From the NCBI RefSeq assembly GCF_002871915.2, contig NZ_CP126958.1, positions 186,001 through 250,000 of the forward strand: a stretch of 64,000 bases of DNA, written 5' to 3'. Made by a program: the position numbers and the translations under genes. The notes below the pieces were generated by a model. The model made no database searches and was not told the origin of the DNA. It saw only the letters and a program-made list of their open reading frames with translations. Shown one piece after another: positions 1 to 8,023 of the stretch (the first letter of the stretch is position 1; every line of letters starts with the position of its first letter). Source of the stretch: Aerococcus loyolae. Lineage in GTDB: Bacteria; Bacillota; Bacilli; Lactobacillales; Aerococcaceae.

Positions 1-797
1 GTGAAAGTTTGGATGGCTATAACCAAAATTATAGTAGTCAGGAAAGTTTGGCCTCTGACCAGGTCTTAATGGCCACTAGCCAAGACCAATTGGACAAGGT
101 AGACCAAATTAAATTGGGGGATAAGACTTACCAAGTCAAGCATATGCCTAAGGACCGTTTGCCTGTAGTTGCGGGACTAGATGCTTTAATGGTCGTTTTC
201 CCTAGCCAAGAGGACTTAACTCAAGCCTACCAAGCGACCAACACGAGCCAAGAGATTGGGTATATGAAGAGTCCTATAAGTTATAACGTAACTTTTGACG
301 CTAAGGGCAATAAGGAAGACATTGACAAGCACCTAGATGATTATGAAGGAAAAGGGATTGAGATCACTTCTAAAACCGTCTTTCGAAAATTATTTTATCA
401 GCTAAATGGCGGTTTTATTAGTATCGGAGCGATTGTTTCCTTAGTTCTATTGATTGGCTGTTTCTTAATGCTCTACTATAAGCAACTCTCTGAAGGCCAG
501 GAAGATAGGAAAAACTACCGGATTATGCGCCAGGTAGGTTTACCCAAGTCGTTGATCAAGTCAACCATTCGCCAGCAGATTTTCTGGGTCTTTGTTCTAC
601 CGCTTTTGACTGCTGTGGTTCATATTGCTTTTGCCTATCCGATTTTACGCCAGGGCTTAGGTCTGATCGCTATCAAGGACCGGACCCTCATTTTAAGCAG
701 CTTCTTTGCGGTCATTGTCTGCTTCAGCCTGGTTTATTATCTCATGTACATCTTGACTTCTAAGGCTTATTACCGCATGGTCACTGCTGACCAGTAA
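1..797 (+). CDS. BceB-type ABC transporter permease, C-terminal part
   Basis: The reading frame is open to the left edge, so the gene is truncated by the window; the TTG at 9 is not a real start. What remains (about 265 residues) is an extracytoplasmic region followed by about four membrane segments, with FtsX-like features: a conserved cytoplasmic stretch YRIMRQVGLPKSLIK after the first helix and a terminal TSKAYYRMV motif. This arrangement is typical of the permease of BceAB/VraFG-like transporters, which sense or remove bacitracin-type antimicrobial peptides together with a two-component system. The ATPase and any sensor pair would lie upstream, outside the window. Family assignment is from recognised motifs only; another FtsX-like permease is possible. 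Confidence 0.75.
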   Translation, partial: ESLDGYNQNYSSQESLASDQVLMATSQDQLDKVDQIKLGDKTYQVKHMPKDRLPVVAGLDALMVVFPSQEDLTQAYQATNTSQEIGYMKSPISYNVTFDAKGNKEDIDKHLDDYEGKGIEITSKTVFRKLFYQLNGGFISIGAIVSLVLLIGCFLMLYYKQLSEGQEDRKNYRIMRQVGLPKSLIKSTIRQQIFWVFVLPLLTAVVHIAFAYPILRQGLGLIAIKDRTLILSSFFAVIVCFSLVYYLMYILTSKAYYRMVTADQ

Positions 798-848
798 TTG
801 AGTTGGCCATTTTAGACTGTTAAAGTGATGCCAAAGGAGGTGACAGTT

Positions 849-1583
849 ATGACTGATGAATATCGAAAGGAAGAGAAGGGTTGGGGACAGCGCTTCTTGG
901 ATATTTTGAAGTGGTTGGCCTTGAGGGTTTGGGGAACCCTGCCTTTTGGATTAATGTTTGTGGTTAACAGCCGTTCCCACATGTTCTCTTGGCCCGTAGT
1001 GGCTGAGTTGACCTTATTAGTTCTGATTTTTGCCTATCTGACCTATCGCTTTCTTTATAAGTTTTATTACAAGCGTGCCCAAGGCAAAGATAACTTTGAC
1101 CGCGTGGGGTGGAAAGATATTGGCATTAGCTTTCTCTATTATCTTGGTTTTCGCGTGATGGTGGTAGGCCTGACTATGGCTAACCAGGCCCTCTATGGCA
1201 GTGAGCTATCGGCCAATGACCAGCTACTATTTTCGGGGGATCCCAACCTAGTGTCGCCGATATCCAATATTGCCTTTTTCCTAATGATGGGCTTTGTGGT
1301 GCCTTTCCTAGAAGAATTAGTCTTCCGTGGCATCTTCCAGAACCTTTTCTTCAAGGCTGAGAGTTTCTGGTGGCCCCTAGTCTTGAGTTCGCTGATTTTT
1401 GGTCTCAACCACATGTCCAATAACATCATTGAGTCGCTCATGTATATTCTCCTGGGTGTCGCTCTCTATCTAGCTTACCGGCGGCGCAAGAACATTAAGG
1501 ACGCCATCTTACTCCATATGATGAACAACGGAATCGCGGCGATTATGCTTTTAGGATCCTATCTTTACCAAGTTTTCGGCTAA
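849..1583 (+). CDS. CPBP family intramembrane glutamic endopeptidase
   Basis: Membrane protein of the CAAX protease and bacteriocin-processing (CPBP/Abi) family. It has several hydrophobic helices, the signature motif FLEELVFRGIFQN (EExxxR) around residue 157, and the second motif FGLNHMSNN, whose His completes the active site. Many bacterial members mature peptides or give bacteriocin self-immunity; the substrate here is unknown. I chose the ATG at 849 because AAGGAGGTGA lies six bases before it; the upstream GTG at 825 precedes that ribosome site. It follows the antimicrobial-peptide-type permease by about 50 bases, so the two may be co-transcribed. Confidence 0.85.
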   Translation: MTDEYRKEEKGWGQRFLDILKWLALRVWGTLPFGLMFVVNSRSHMFSWPVVAELTLLVLIFAYLTYRFLYKFYYKRAQGKDNFDRVGWKDIGISFLYYLGFRVMVVGLTMANQALYGSELSANDQLLFSGDPNLVSPISNIAFFLMMGFVVPFLEELVFRGIFQNLFFKAESFWWPLVLSSLIFGLNHMSNNIIESLMYILLGVALYLAYRRRKNIKDAILLHMMNNGIAAIMLLGSYLYQVFG

Positions 1584-1589
1584 TGTACT

Positions 1590-1621
1590 ACTCTCAGTCT
1601 CCATAGGCTGGGAGTTTTTTT
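1590..1621 (+). terminator. Rho-independent terminator after the CPBP gene
   Basis: ACTCTCAGTC and GGCTGGGAGT form a stem followed by seven T residues. Confidence 0.8.
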
Positions 1622-1648
1622 ACTGAATGCGCTTGACTAGTTCTTCAG

Positions 1649-1687
1649 GGCAGTCTTCCTTTCAAATGATTGAAAAGACTGTCTTTT
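1649..1687 (+). terminator. second terminator-like hairpin upstream of lctO
   Basis: GGCAGTCTTCCTTTCAA pairs with the following TTGAAAAGACTGTC and is followed by T5. No gene lies between this and the previous terminator, so it may be a back-up terminator or a vestige. Confidence 0.55.
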
Positions 1688-1737
1688 TACTGTGTAAAAA
1701 TATTTGCAGGTAAGATTTTTCATCTAGCGGAATGGTT

Positions 1738-1766
1738 TTTACTTGAAAATGAAAGCGCTTTATATT
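1738..1766 (+). promoter_or_regulatory. lctO promoter with embedded CcpA cre site
   Basis: TTTACT, 17 bases, then TATATT give a plausible sigma-A promoter. The spacer holds TGAAAGCGCTTTAT (1750-1763), which matches the cre consensus except at the last two positions. A CcpA bound there would block the promoter, so glucose repression of lactate oxidase is inferred. Confidence 0.6.
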
Positions 1767-1815
1767 AAATTATATGGGAAGGCTATTTTACTTATTCAAA
1801 AGGAGGAAAAATCAT

Positions 1816-2958
1816 ATGGCAGATTATGTTGCAGGTACTGAAGTTAAGGACTTAAAAATCGTTAACTTATATGATGTAGAAGATGAGGCTAGAGAAATTA
1901 TCCCTGAAGCAGGATATGGTTATATTCGTTCCGGTGCAGGGGATGAATTTACTTTAAGAAGAAATGTAACCTGCTTTAATAGTAAGGGAATCTTACCTCG
2001 GGTGATTGGTGATGTTGAACATCCAGATACATCAACCACTTTCTTAGGAAAAGATTACTCAGCACCATTCTTCTATGCACCAATTGCTGCTTTAGGCATT
2101 GCTCATGAAGAAAAAGAAATTGGTATGGCTAAAGCCTTTAACGAATTCGGCACCGCCTTTTCAATTTCCTCTTATGCAGGATCAAGCTGGGATGAAATGG
2201 CTCCTTCCTACGAAGGCTATGAAGACCGTCCACGTTACTTCCAGTTATATATGAGTAAGAACCACGGCTTTAACGAAGCCATGTTAAATGAAGCCAAAGA
2301 CTTCGGTTGCCAAGCCATTATTTTAACTGCGGACTCTACCGTTGAAGGGAACCGTGAATTAAATAAACGGAATCATTTTACTTATCCATTTGGTATGCCA
2401 ATCGTTGAACGCTATTTAGCGGGTTCTGGCGAAGGGATGGCGCTAAAAGATGTCTATGCTTCCTCTAAACAAAAGATTTCACCAAAAGATATTGAATACA
2501 TTAAATCCATTTGTGACTTACCAGTGATGCTCAAAGGGGTACAAACACCTGAAGATGCCTTGAAGGGTATTGGTGCTGGTGCGGATGTTATTTACGTATC
2601 TAACCATGGGGGACGTCAATTAGACGGGGCTCCTGGATCCTTTGAAACCCTTGAAGCCATTGCTCAAGCAGTCCAAGGCGAAGTGCCAATTGTCTTTGAC
2701 TCTGGCATCCGTCGTGGTGAACATGTCTTTAAAGCGCTGGCAGCAGGTGCAGATGTCGTAGGTATTGGACGTCCAGCCCTATACGGCCTCGCTCTAGGTG
2801 GACATAAGGGTGTGCTTTCAGTATTGAACTACTTGAAAGACGACTTAACCCGGATTATGCAATTAACCGGTTGTCAAACCATTGAAGACATTAAGAATGC
2901 ACGTCTAACCGACCTACCTGCATATAATGAAGCGGAATTAAGACACCACGGTTACTAA
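1816..2958 (+). CDS. lctO: L-lactate oxidase (FMN-dependent alpha-hydroxyacid oxidase)
   Basis: Oxidises L-lactate to pyruvate with O2, giving H2O2, in the cytoplasm. The 381-residue TIM-barrel protein has the family landmarks: APIAALGIAH near the FMN site, YFQLYMSK, ILTADSTVEGNRE, the catalytic His in YVSNHGGRQLDGAPGS, and the FMN-phosphate stretch FDSGIRRGEHVFKALAAGADVVGIGRP. Wording and length are close to the Aerococcus viridans enzyme and the streptococcal LctO. The ATG at 1816 is preceded by AAAAGGAGGAAAAATC; an upstream in-frame ATG at 1774 precedes the ribosome site and overlaps the promoter, so it is rejected. Single-gene unit between terminators, with a cre site in the promoter. A related 2-hydroxyacid oxidase specificity cannot be excluded from sequence alone. 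Confidence 0.9.
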   Translation: MADYVAGTEVKDLKIVNLYDVEDEAREIIPEAGYGYIRSGAGDEFTLRRNVTCFNSKGILPRVIGDVEHPDTSTTFLGKDYSAPFFYAPIAALGIAHEEKEIGMAKAFNEFGTAFSISSYAGSSWDEMAPSYEGYEDRPRYFQLYMSKNHGFNEAMLNEAKDFGCQAIILTADSTVEGNRELNKRNHFTYPFGMPIVERYLAGSGEGMALKDVYASSKQKISPKDIEYIKSICDLPVMLKGVQTPEDALKGIGAGADVIYVSNHGGRQLDGAPGSFETLEAIAQAVQGEVPIVFDSGIRRGEHVFKALAAGADVVGIGRPALYGLALGGHKGVLSVLNYLKDDLTRIMQLTGCQTIEDIKNARLTDLPAYNEAELRHHGY

Positions 2959-2980
2959 AATCAAATAAATAACTAAGAAG

Positions 2981-3044
2981 AGACGCTAACGGACGTCACC
3001 AAGCTGTTTTTACAGAGCTTTTGGGGCCGTTAGGGTCTTTTTTT
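2981..3044 (+). terminator. terminator after lctO
   Basis: AGACGCTAACGG pairs with CCGTTAGGGTCT, enclosing a smaller AAGCT/AGCTT hairpin, and is followed by T7. Confidence 0.85.
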
Positions 3045-3164
3045 GCTTTGAGTTTATTTTCACAAATTGAGAAAACTTTACTAGTGACGACGGCAAAGTT
3101 CATGCTAAAAGCATGTGAAAGCCAATAAAAACTGGGATTTTTTTGTAATTATTTGTCATTTTAA

Positions 3165-3194
3165 TTACCAATCTTTAGTTTAGTAAGGTATAAT
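3165..3194 (+). promoter_or_regulatory. fba promoter
   Basis: TTACCA, 18 bases, perfect TATAAT (3189-3194), about 40 bases before the aldolase start codon. Confidence 0.65.
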
Positions 3195-3236
3195 GGGGTT
3201 CGTACAAGTCGTTATAGATTTTAGGAGGTATATTTA

Positions 3237-4145
3237 ATGGCTTTTTTAGTAAATGGTAATGAAATTTTGAAGGACGCACGTCGCAATCACTATGCGGTTG
3301 GAGCCTACAATACAAATAATCTCGAATGGACCCGTGCCTTAGTGAGCGGTGCTAAAGAAACCAGAACCCCATTATTGATCCAAGTATCTACTGGTGCTGC
3401 TAAATATATGGGTGGTTACAAATTAGTTCGTGACTTAGTGCTTAACGTGATGGATAGCATGGATATTGACGTTCCAGTTATCTTGAACTTAGACCATGGT
3501 GATTTCGAATCAGCCAAAGAATGTATCGAATTAGGTTACTCTTCTGTTATGTTCGATGGTCATAAATTACCAGTTGAAGAAAACCTTGCTAAAACTAAAG
3601 AAATCGTTCGTTTAGCTCATGAACGTGGTATCGCAGTTGAAGCTGAAATCGGTAAGATTGGTGAAAACCAAGGTGGCGGTGAATTAGCTTCTGTTGAAGA
3701 TGCGATTCGTTTTGCTGAAGCTGGCGTTGACCGTCTTGCTTGTGGGATTGGTAACATCCACGGTGTTTACCCAGAAGGTTGGGAAGGCTTAAACTTCGAC
3801 CGCTTGAAAGAAATTTCTGAAGCTGTTGACGTTCCACTTGTTCTACACGGTGGTTCCGGTATTCCTCAAGACCAAGTGAAGAAAGCTATTTCTTTAGGTA
3901 TTGCTAAGATTAACATCAATACTGAATTCCAATTAGCCTTCCAAAAAGCTACTCGTGAATACATCGAAGCAGGTCATGACCAAGACCGTTCAAACAAAGG
4001 GTTTGACCCACGTAAATTGTTAAGACCTGGTACTGACGCAATTACTGAATCCATGAAAGAAATGATTTCTTGGATGGGTACTCGTCCAATTGACGACAGA
4101 GACTCTAAATTTGTCTTCGATGAAGCTTCCTTAAACGAAGAATAA
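3237..4145 (+). CDS. fba: class II fructose-bisphosphate aldolase
   Basis: Zinc-dependent aldolase that splits fructose 1,6-bisphosphate into dihydroxyacetone phosphate and glyceraldehyde 3-phosphate in glycolysis. The 302-residue protein carries the zinc and substrate motifs LNLDHGD, VEAEIGKIGENQ, CGIGNIHGVY, VLHGGSGIP and INTEFQLAF in the right order for the class IIB (FbaA/GatY) fold. The start follows TTAGGAGGTATATTTA. Codon use is strongly biased to the preferred set, as expected for a highly expressed glycolytic gene. Monocistronic, with a consensus-like promoter and its own terminator. A tagatose-bisphosphate role is less likely given this expression-type context. Confidence 0.95.
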   Translation: MAFLVNGNEILKDARRNHYAVGAYNTNNLEWTRALVSGAKETRTPLLIQVSTGAAKYMGGYKLVRDLVLNVMDSMDIDVPVILNLDHGDFESAKECIELGYSSVMFDGHKLPVEENLAKTKEIVRLAHERGIAVEAEIGKIGENQGGGELASVEDAIRFAEAGVDRLACGIGNIHGVYPEGWEGLNFDRLKEISEAVDVPLVLHGGSGIPQDQVKKAISLGIAKININTEFQLAFQKATREYIEAGHDQDRSNKGFDPRKLLRPGTDAITESMKEMISWMGTRPIDDRDSKFVFDEASLNEE

Positions 4146-4167
4146 TCAAGTCTATATACATAAAAAG

Positions 4168-4199
4168 AAAGGATTGTGACTTAGTCGCAGTCCTTTTTC
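4168..4199 (+). terminator. terminator after fba
   Basis: AAAGGATTGTGAC pairs with GTCGCAGTCCTTT, followed by a T run. Confidence 0.85.
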
Positions 4200-4288
4200 T
4201 ATAAGCAAAATATTTTTAATTGAACTTCTTGCTTGCTATACTCTGGTTATTGTTAATATAAAAAGCCAAAAATTGGAGGATTTAATTT

Positions 4289-4885
4289 ATGACACAATTT
4301 AAAGATCTTGCTGCTAAGCGTCGTTCGATTTATCATATTGGAAAGAATACCGATCATAGTTCCCAAGAAATCGTTGATGCTTTAAAAGCAGTCTTAAAAG
4401 ATGTGCCAACTGCCTTTAACAGCCAAACTTCACGTGTTGTTATTGCTTTTGGGGACAAGCACCAAGCCTTATGGGATGAAATCTACCAAGTTCAAGAAGG
4501 TGTTTTAGAAGGTGACATGTGGGAACAAATGTCTGGTGTGATTCAAGGCGCAAAAGAAGGGCTAGGAACCATTCTTTTCTTTGAAGACTTAAATGAAGTC
4601 GAAAATATGCCAGCTAACCCAGAACGTTCGATTGCTTACAAGGAGAATAATAGTGCTAACCACCAATATGCTGCTTGGTTAACCTTAGCTGAATTAGACT
4701 TAGGAGCGACCTTACAACACTTTAATATTGGTTATGAACAAGGTTTCGATAAGTCTATCCGTCAAATGTTTGACTTACCAGACTCATACGCCATGTTAGC
4801 GCAAATGCCATTTGGTTCTGTTGAAACTCCAGCAGGCGACAAAGACTATATCGACCAAGATGAAAAAGTTCGTGTTTACGAATAA
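4289..4885 (+). CDS. nitroreductase family protein (HBN1/FRM2-like)
   Basis: A 198-residue FMN-binding nitroreductase-fold protein. The N-terminal RRSIYHI motif, FNSQTSRVVIAFGDKH, the central NNSANHQYAAWLTLAELDLGATLQHFNIG and the C-terminal MPFGSVETP are characteristic of the short oxidoreductase subgroup related to yeast FRM2/HBN1, implicated in handling lipid-derived or oxidative stress signals. The natural substrate is not known. The start follows TTGGAGGATTTAATTT. It is a single gene with an extended TGC-TATACT minus-ten element at 4234-4242 and a hairpin terminator behind. Confidence 0.88.
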   Translation: MTQFKDLAAKRRSIYHIGKNTDHSSQEIVDALKAVLKDVPTAFNSQTSRVVIAFGDKHQALWDEIYQVQEGVLEGDMWEQMSGVIQGAKEGLGTILFFEDLNEVENMPANPERSIAYKENNSANHQYAAWLTLAELDLGATLQHFNIGYEQGFDKSIRQMFDLPDSYAMLAQMPFGSVETPAGDKDYIDQDEKVRVYE

Positions 4886-4910
4886 AATGTTGACTTAATT
4901 AAAAGGTAAA

Positions 4911-4946
4911 GCAACCGGGAGAGAGAAATTTCTGCTGGTTGTTTTT
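4911..4946 (+). terminator. terminator after nitroreductase gene
   Basis: CAACCGG and CTGGTTG form the stem and T5 follows; it overlaps the end of the convergent gene. Confidence 0.6.
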
Positions 4947-4947
4947 A

Positions 4948-5679
4948 TTAGCCTTTACTTAATTCTTGGGCGGCGCTGATCCAATTTTTCCATTCTAGGG
5001 CCAGGTGGAGGCAATGGTCGTTGACGATATAGCTGGGACAAGCAGCGGGAAATTCGACCAGGGTTCTGGCTTCCATGCCGGTCTCGGTATTTCTAAATTG
5101 ATGATGGATGCCACCTACTTGACTTCCATTGGCCAAGTAAGCCAGTCCGACCATTTGTAAGGGATAAGCAGGATCCGCTTGACTGACCAGTCCCTGGTCA
5201 CTTGAAAAATCAATAAAAAACTGTATAGGCAAGGGACTGGCTCCGGCGGTTTCTATTACTTCAAATAGCTGTCCTCTAGGTTCGAGGACATAGTGCTCGG
5301 GATTGGCTTCCAGGTTAATTTGGCGAATTTCAGGACTATCTTTGGTGACGAAATCTTTGGCCAGGGGAGCAAATTCTTCAATGCTCAATCCTCTAACTTC
5401 AAGGGTACAAGCGGCATACTTTACCCGCCCCAAAGAAAGCCGACTAATATAGCGCATAACAAGAGCCATAAGCTTTAACTTCCAGCCCAAGAGGTGGACG
5501 ATTTCTTCATAGGTCATTGCTTGTTTCAATTGATTGAGTTTATTTCTCAAGGTCGCTAAATTGTCTGCAGGCTTAGGCCGGTGACCAAGATTTTTAAGCG
5601 CCTGGCGGGTGTGCCGGTATTCCCACTGATCGAGTTTTTCTTGACTGACTATTTGGCCGGCTATGGTTATTTTCGTGAT
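4948..5679 (-). CDS. conserved-looking protein of unknown function, non-ATG start
   Basis: I do not recognise the family. From the first TTG (5550) the product would be 200 residues, but the same frame stays open with normal coding character for another 43 codons up to an ATC at 5679, which is preceded by AGAGGTAAAC. No ATG, GTG or TTG exists in that upstream stretch. Either translation starts at the ATC (243 residues, beginning MNITKITIAGQ), or the start codon has been lost by mutation and only the TTG form is made. The protein is acidic and soluble, with a basic helical segment near residues 65-95, and the C-terminal part is rich in His, Cys and Trp (DHCLHLALEWKNWI). It lies convergent to the nitroreductase gene and divergent from tRNA-Pro. 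Confidence 0.6.
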   Translation of the reverse strand: MTKITIAGQIVSQEKLDQWEYRHTRQALKNLGHRPKPADNLATLRNKLNQLKQAMTYEEIVHLLGWKLKLMALVMRYISRLSLGRVKYAACTLEVRGLSIEEFAPLAKDFVTKDSPEIRQINLEANPEHYVLEPRGQLFEVIETAGASPLPIQFFIDFSSDQGLVSQADPAYPLQMVGLAYLANGSQVGGIHHQFRNTETGMEARTLVEFPAACPSYIVNDHCLHLALEWKNWISAAQELSKG

Positions 5680-5758
5680 GTTTACCTCTAGTTGATTCTT
5701 AGTAATAATGAATTATGGCTTATTTTTGTTGCTAAGTCTACAATTTATTGATAAAGTA

Positions 5759-5767
5759 TGCTATACT
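5759..5767 (+). promoter_or_regulatory. extended minus-ten element for tRNA-Pro
   Basis: TGC-TATACT lies 25 bases before the mature tRNA 5' end; no good minus-35 is seen. Confidence 0.45.
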
Positions 5768-5791
5768 AATCATATTGATCCAATTTGATCT

Positions 5792-5865
5792 CGGGATGTA
5801 GCACAGTTCGGTAGCGCACTAGCATGGGGTGCTAGGGGTCGCAGGTTCAAATCCTGTCATCCCGA
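5792..5865 (+). tRNA. tRNA-Pro (anticodon GGG)
   Basis: A 74-nt cloverleaf: acceptor CGGGATG pairs with CATCCCG, the anticodon stem CTAGC/GCTAG encloses ATGGGGT giving anticodon GGG with G37 as usual for tRNA-Pro, and the T arm is GCAGG TTCAAAT CCTGT. CCA is not encoded. It stands alone rather than in a tRNA cluster. Confidence 0.93.
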
Positions 5866-5905
5866 TTGTATATTTTCTTTCTGATTGAAGGAAAGTTAAC
5901 GCATA

Positions 5906-5947
5906 AAATCGCTTGAGGAGACCATAGTCTGCTTAGGCGATTTTTTC
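5906..5947 (+). terminator. terminator after tRNA-Pro
   Basis: AAATCGC pairs with GCGATTT, with further pairing of GGAGAC to GTCT inside, followed by T6. Confidence 0.75.
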
Positions 5948-6023
5948 ATTTATGTGGTTAATTTTATGATCATTTATAGCGATCACAACTAATAGAATAA
6001 ATATAGTTATATGGAGAAGTCCT

Positions 6024-6055
6024 ATCATATCAAGCTTTTCGCTGATAGGATAAGC
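6024..6055. repeat. inverted repeat upstream of the MetE-like gene
   Basis: TCCTATCA and TGATAGGA are perfect inverted arms around a 15-nt loop, about 65 bases before the start codon. There is no T run, so an operator or leader hairpin is more likely than a terminator. Confidence 0.4.
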
Positions 6056-6118
6056 AAAACAAGATGGTTTTCAAAAAGAAGTCATGCTAGAATAGATTGA
6101 GTTTGATAGAGGGGGAGA

Positions 6119-7333
6119 ATGACTATGACTAATAAAATTTTGACCACACATGTAGGTTCCTTACCACGGACAGAGGCCTTGTTGGAGGCTAATAAGCGCC
6201 GTACTGCAGGAACGATTGCTGAAGACGAATTTAACCAAATTATTGCTGAGTCGGTTGACCAAGTTGTGAAAAAGCAAAAAGAAATTGGGATTGACCAAGT
6301 GAATGATGGGGAATACGGTCACGTGACTTCAGGTGCGGTCGACTATGGTGCCTGGTGGAACTATTCCTTCTATCGTTTAGGTGGACTAGAAATGACGGAT
6401 GAAGACCGCTGGGCCAAGAGTGAAGCTATTCGTTCCACTCCTGGAAATATTAAATTGACCAGTTTCCCTGACCGTCGTGACCGGCAAAAATTTAGAGCAG
6501 CCTATGAAGATCCTGATTCTGGCGTCTTAGGCAGACGTAACAAGGTAGCTAATCCAGTCTTTGCTGACAAGGTGACCTATACCGGTCAAGACCAAGTCAA
6601 CCGTGACGTGAAACTCTTGACCCAAGCCTTAGACAAATATGATATTAAACAAGGTTTCATGGCTGCCATTTCTCCAGGGGCAGCGGCGCGTTTGGAAGAC
6701 CGCTACTACCACGATGAAGAAGCGCTCTTAAATGATGTCGCCGATGCCTTACATGAAGAATACAAGGCTATCACGGATGCGGGCTTAATTGTCCAATTAG
6801 ATGCTCCAGACCTAGCGGAAGCTTGGGACCAAATTAACCCAGAACCAAGTTTGAAGGACTTCCAAGCTTGGTTGCAAAAACGTGTCGATGCAGCTAATCG
6901 GGCCTTAGAAGGTATTGACCCTAGCTTGGTCCGCTTACATATCTGCTGGGGGTCTTGGCATGGACCCCATACCACCGATATTCCATTCGAAGATATTGTT
7001 GACCAATGCTTACAAATCAAGGCGGGCTCCTTCTCCTTTGAAGCCTCAAGCCCTCGTCATGGTCATGAATGGCGCGTCTGGGAAAAAGCAGGCCGCTTGA
7101 AAGCCGGACAAAAGCTTGTCCCAGGTTTTGTTTCCCACTCCACCAATGCGGTCGAACACCCACAATTAATTGCTGACCGGATTGAACGTTTTGCCAAATT
7201 AGTGGGTCCAGAAAATGTCATTGCATCAACTGATTGTGGTTTGGGTGGTCGCTTACATGAGCAAATTGCCTGGGCTAAACTGGAATCTTTAGTTGAAGGG
7301 GCAGCCATTGCTTCTAAGCGCCTCTTTGGCTAA
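6119..7333 (+). CDS. MetE C-terminal-like cobalamin-independent methyltransferase
   Basis: A 404-residue protein matching the C-terminal catalytic half of cobalamin-independent methionine synthase (COG0620, UROD/MetE-like barrel), which moves a methyl or alkyl group to a thiol using zinc. Zinc-ligand motifs are visible: HICWG (His and Cys), FEASSPRHGHE and STDCGLGGR (second Cys). The N-terminal TTHVGSLPR motif is typical. The folate-binding N-terminal half of true MetE is missing, so the methyl donor and acceptor are uncertain; such short proteins may use other thiols or S-methylmethionine. ATGs at 6119 and 6125 both follow AGAGGGGGAGA. Single gene with its own terminator. Confidence 0.85.
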   Translation: MTMTNKILTTHVGSLPRTEALLEANKRRTAGTIAEDEFNQIIAESVDQVVKKQKEIGIDQVNDGEYGHVTSGAVDYGAWWNYSFYRLGGLEMTDEDRWAKSEAIRSTPGNIKLTSFPDRRDRQKFRAAYEDPDSGVLGRRNKVANPVFADKVTYTGQDQVNRDVKLLTQALDKYDIKQGFMAAISPGAAARLEDRYYHDEEALLNDVADALHEEYKAITDAGLIVQLDAPDLAEAWDQINPEPSLKDFQAWLQKRVDAANRALEGIDPSLVRLHICWGSWHGPHTTDIPFEDIVDQCLQIKAGSFSFEASSPRHGHEWRVWEKAGRLKAGQKLVPGFVSHSTNAVEHPQLIADRIERFAKLVGPENVIASTDCGLGGRLHEQIAWAKLESLVEGAAIASKRLFG

Positions 7334-7366
7334 TCAACGAGGATAAATGAGGAATAAGACTTTTCC

Positions 7367-7396
7367 AAAAGCTGTGACTTTGTTCGCAGCTTTTTT
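7367..7396 (+). terminator. terminator after MetE-like gene
   Basis: AAAAGCTGTGA pairs with TTCGCAGCTTTT, followed by T. Confidence 0.85.
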
Positions 7397-7569
7397 GTTT
7401 ACCAATCTTTTCAGTGACAATTTTTTAAATTGTTTTTATGGATTGATAAAATTATGAGAAGTAAATTTTTAATGATAAAATAAGCGTAAAGAGTGGGGAA
7501 ACTGTTTTTGGGATCAGGCTAGTCTCTGGTCGTTTGTGTGCTCTTGAAGCATTGAAAGGATGGTAAACC

Positions 7570-7932
7570 ATGCGGATAGGCAAGGTCTTAAAGCGAATTG
7601 ACCGTGATGAACGCTACGTGGTGGAGAAAGATACCGGTTTAGTTCACGGCAATGTCAATGGTTATACTTTATTAGTCGATATGATGCATTTAGGTCAAGA
7701 ATATGATATTGTTTTTCATCTAAGCAAAGAGGGCCAGATGCCTGACCGGCAAGAACTCCTCTCCAATATGCCTAAGCATAAAAATTTGAAAAATGTCCAG
7801 GTTGAAGGCAATAAGGTTACCTATAAGGCGCGAACGGCTTTTTTAGTTCAATCCACTGTAGATAGCTTATTTGAAATGGTGGATTTAATTACTCAAGTCC
7901 TTAAAGACTTATCCTACCAAGACGCCTCCTAG
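7570..7932 (+). CDS. hypothetical protein, 120 residues
   Basis: I do not recognise this protein. It is small, soluble and slightly basic, with beta-rich N-terminal part (MRIGKVLKRIDRDERYVVEKDTG) and a C-terminal helix. There is no signal peptide, membrane segment or metal motif. The ATG follows AAAGGATGGTAAACC, and codon use resembles its neighbours, so it is probably a real gene. It stands alone between the MetE-like gene and trhO. Confidence 0.7.
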   Translation: MRIGKVLKRIDRDERYVVEKDTGLVHGNVNGYTLLVDMMHLGQEYDIVFHLSKEGQMPDRQELLSNMPKHKNLKNVQVEGNKVTYKARTAFLVQSTVDSLFEMVDLITQVLKDLSYQDAS

Positions 7933-7961
7933 CCTTGTAGAATGACATGATTAAGAGAAGT

Positions 7962-7998
7962 AAAAAAGCCATGTTGGATTTTTCAACATGGCTTTTTG
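7962..7998. terminator. bidirectional terminator
   Basis: AAAAAGCCATGTTG and CAACATGGCTTTTT form a near-perfect hairpin flanked by A and T runs, serving the gene on the left and trhO on the right. Confidence 0.9.
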
Positions 7999-8023
7999 CC
8001 TATCTAGCCTTTTTTAAAGGGCG

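Noticed and set aside
6024..6055. Possible SAM or other methionine riboswitch before the MetE-like gene
   Set aside because: Only one simple hairpin is present; there is no multi-helix leader or terminator, and none of the SAM riboswitch conserved blocks are seen.
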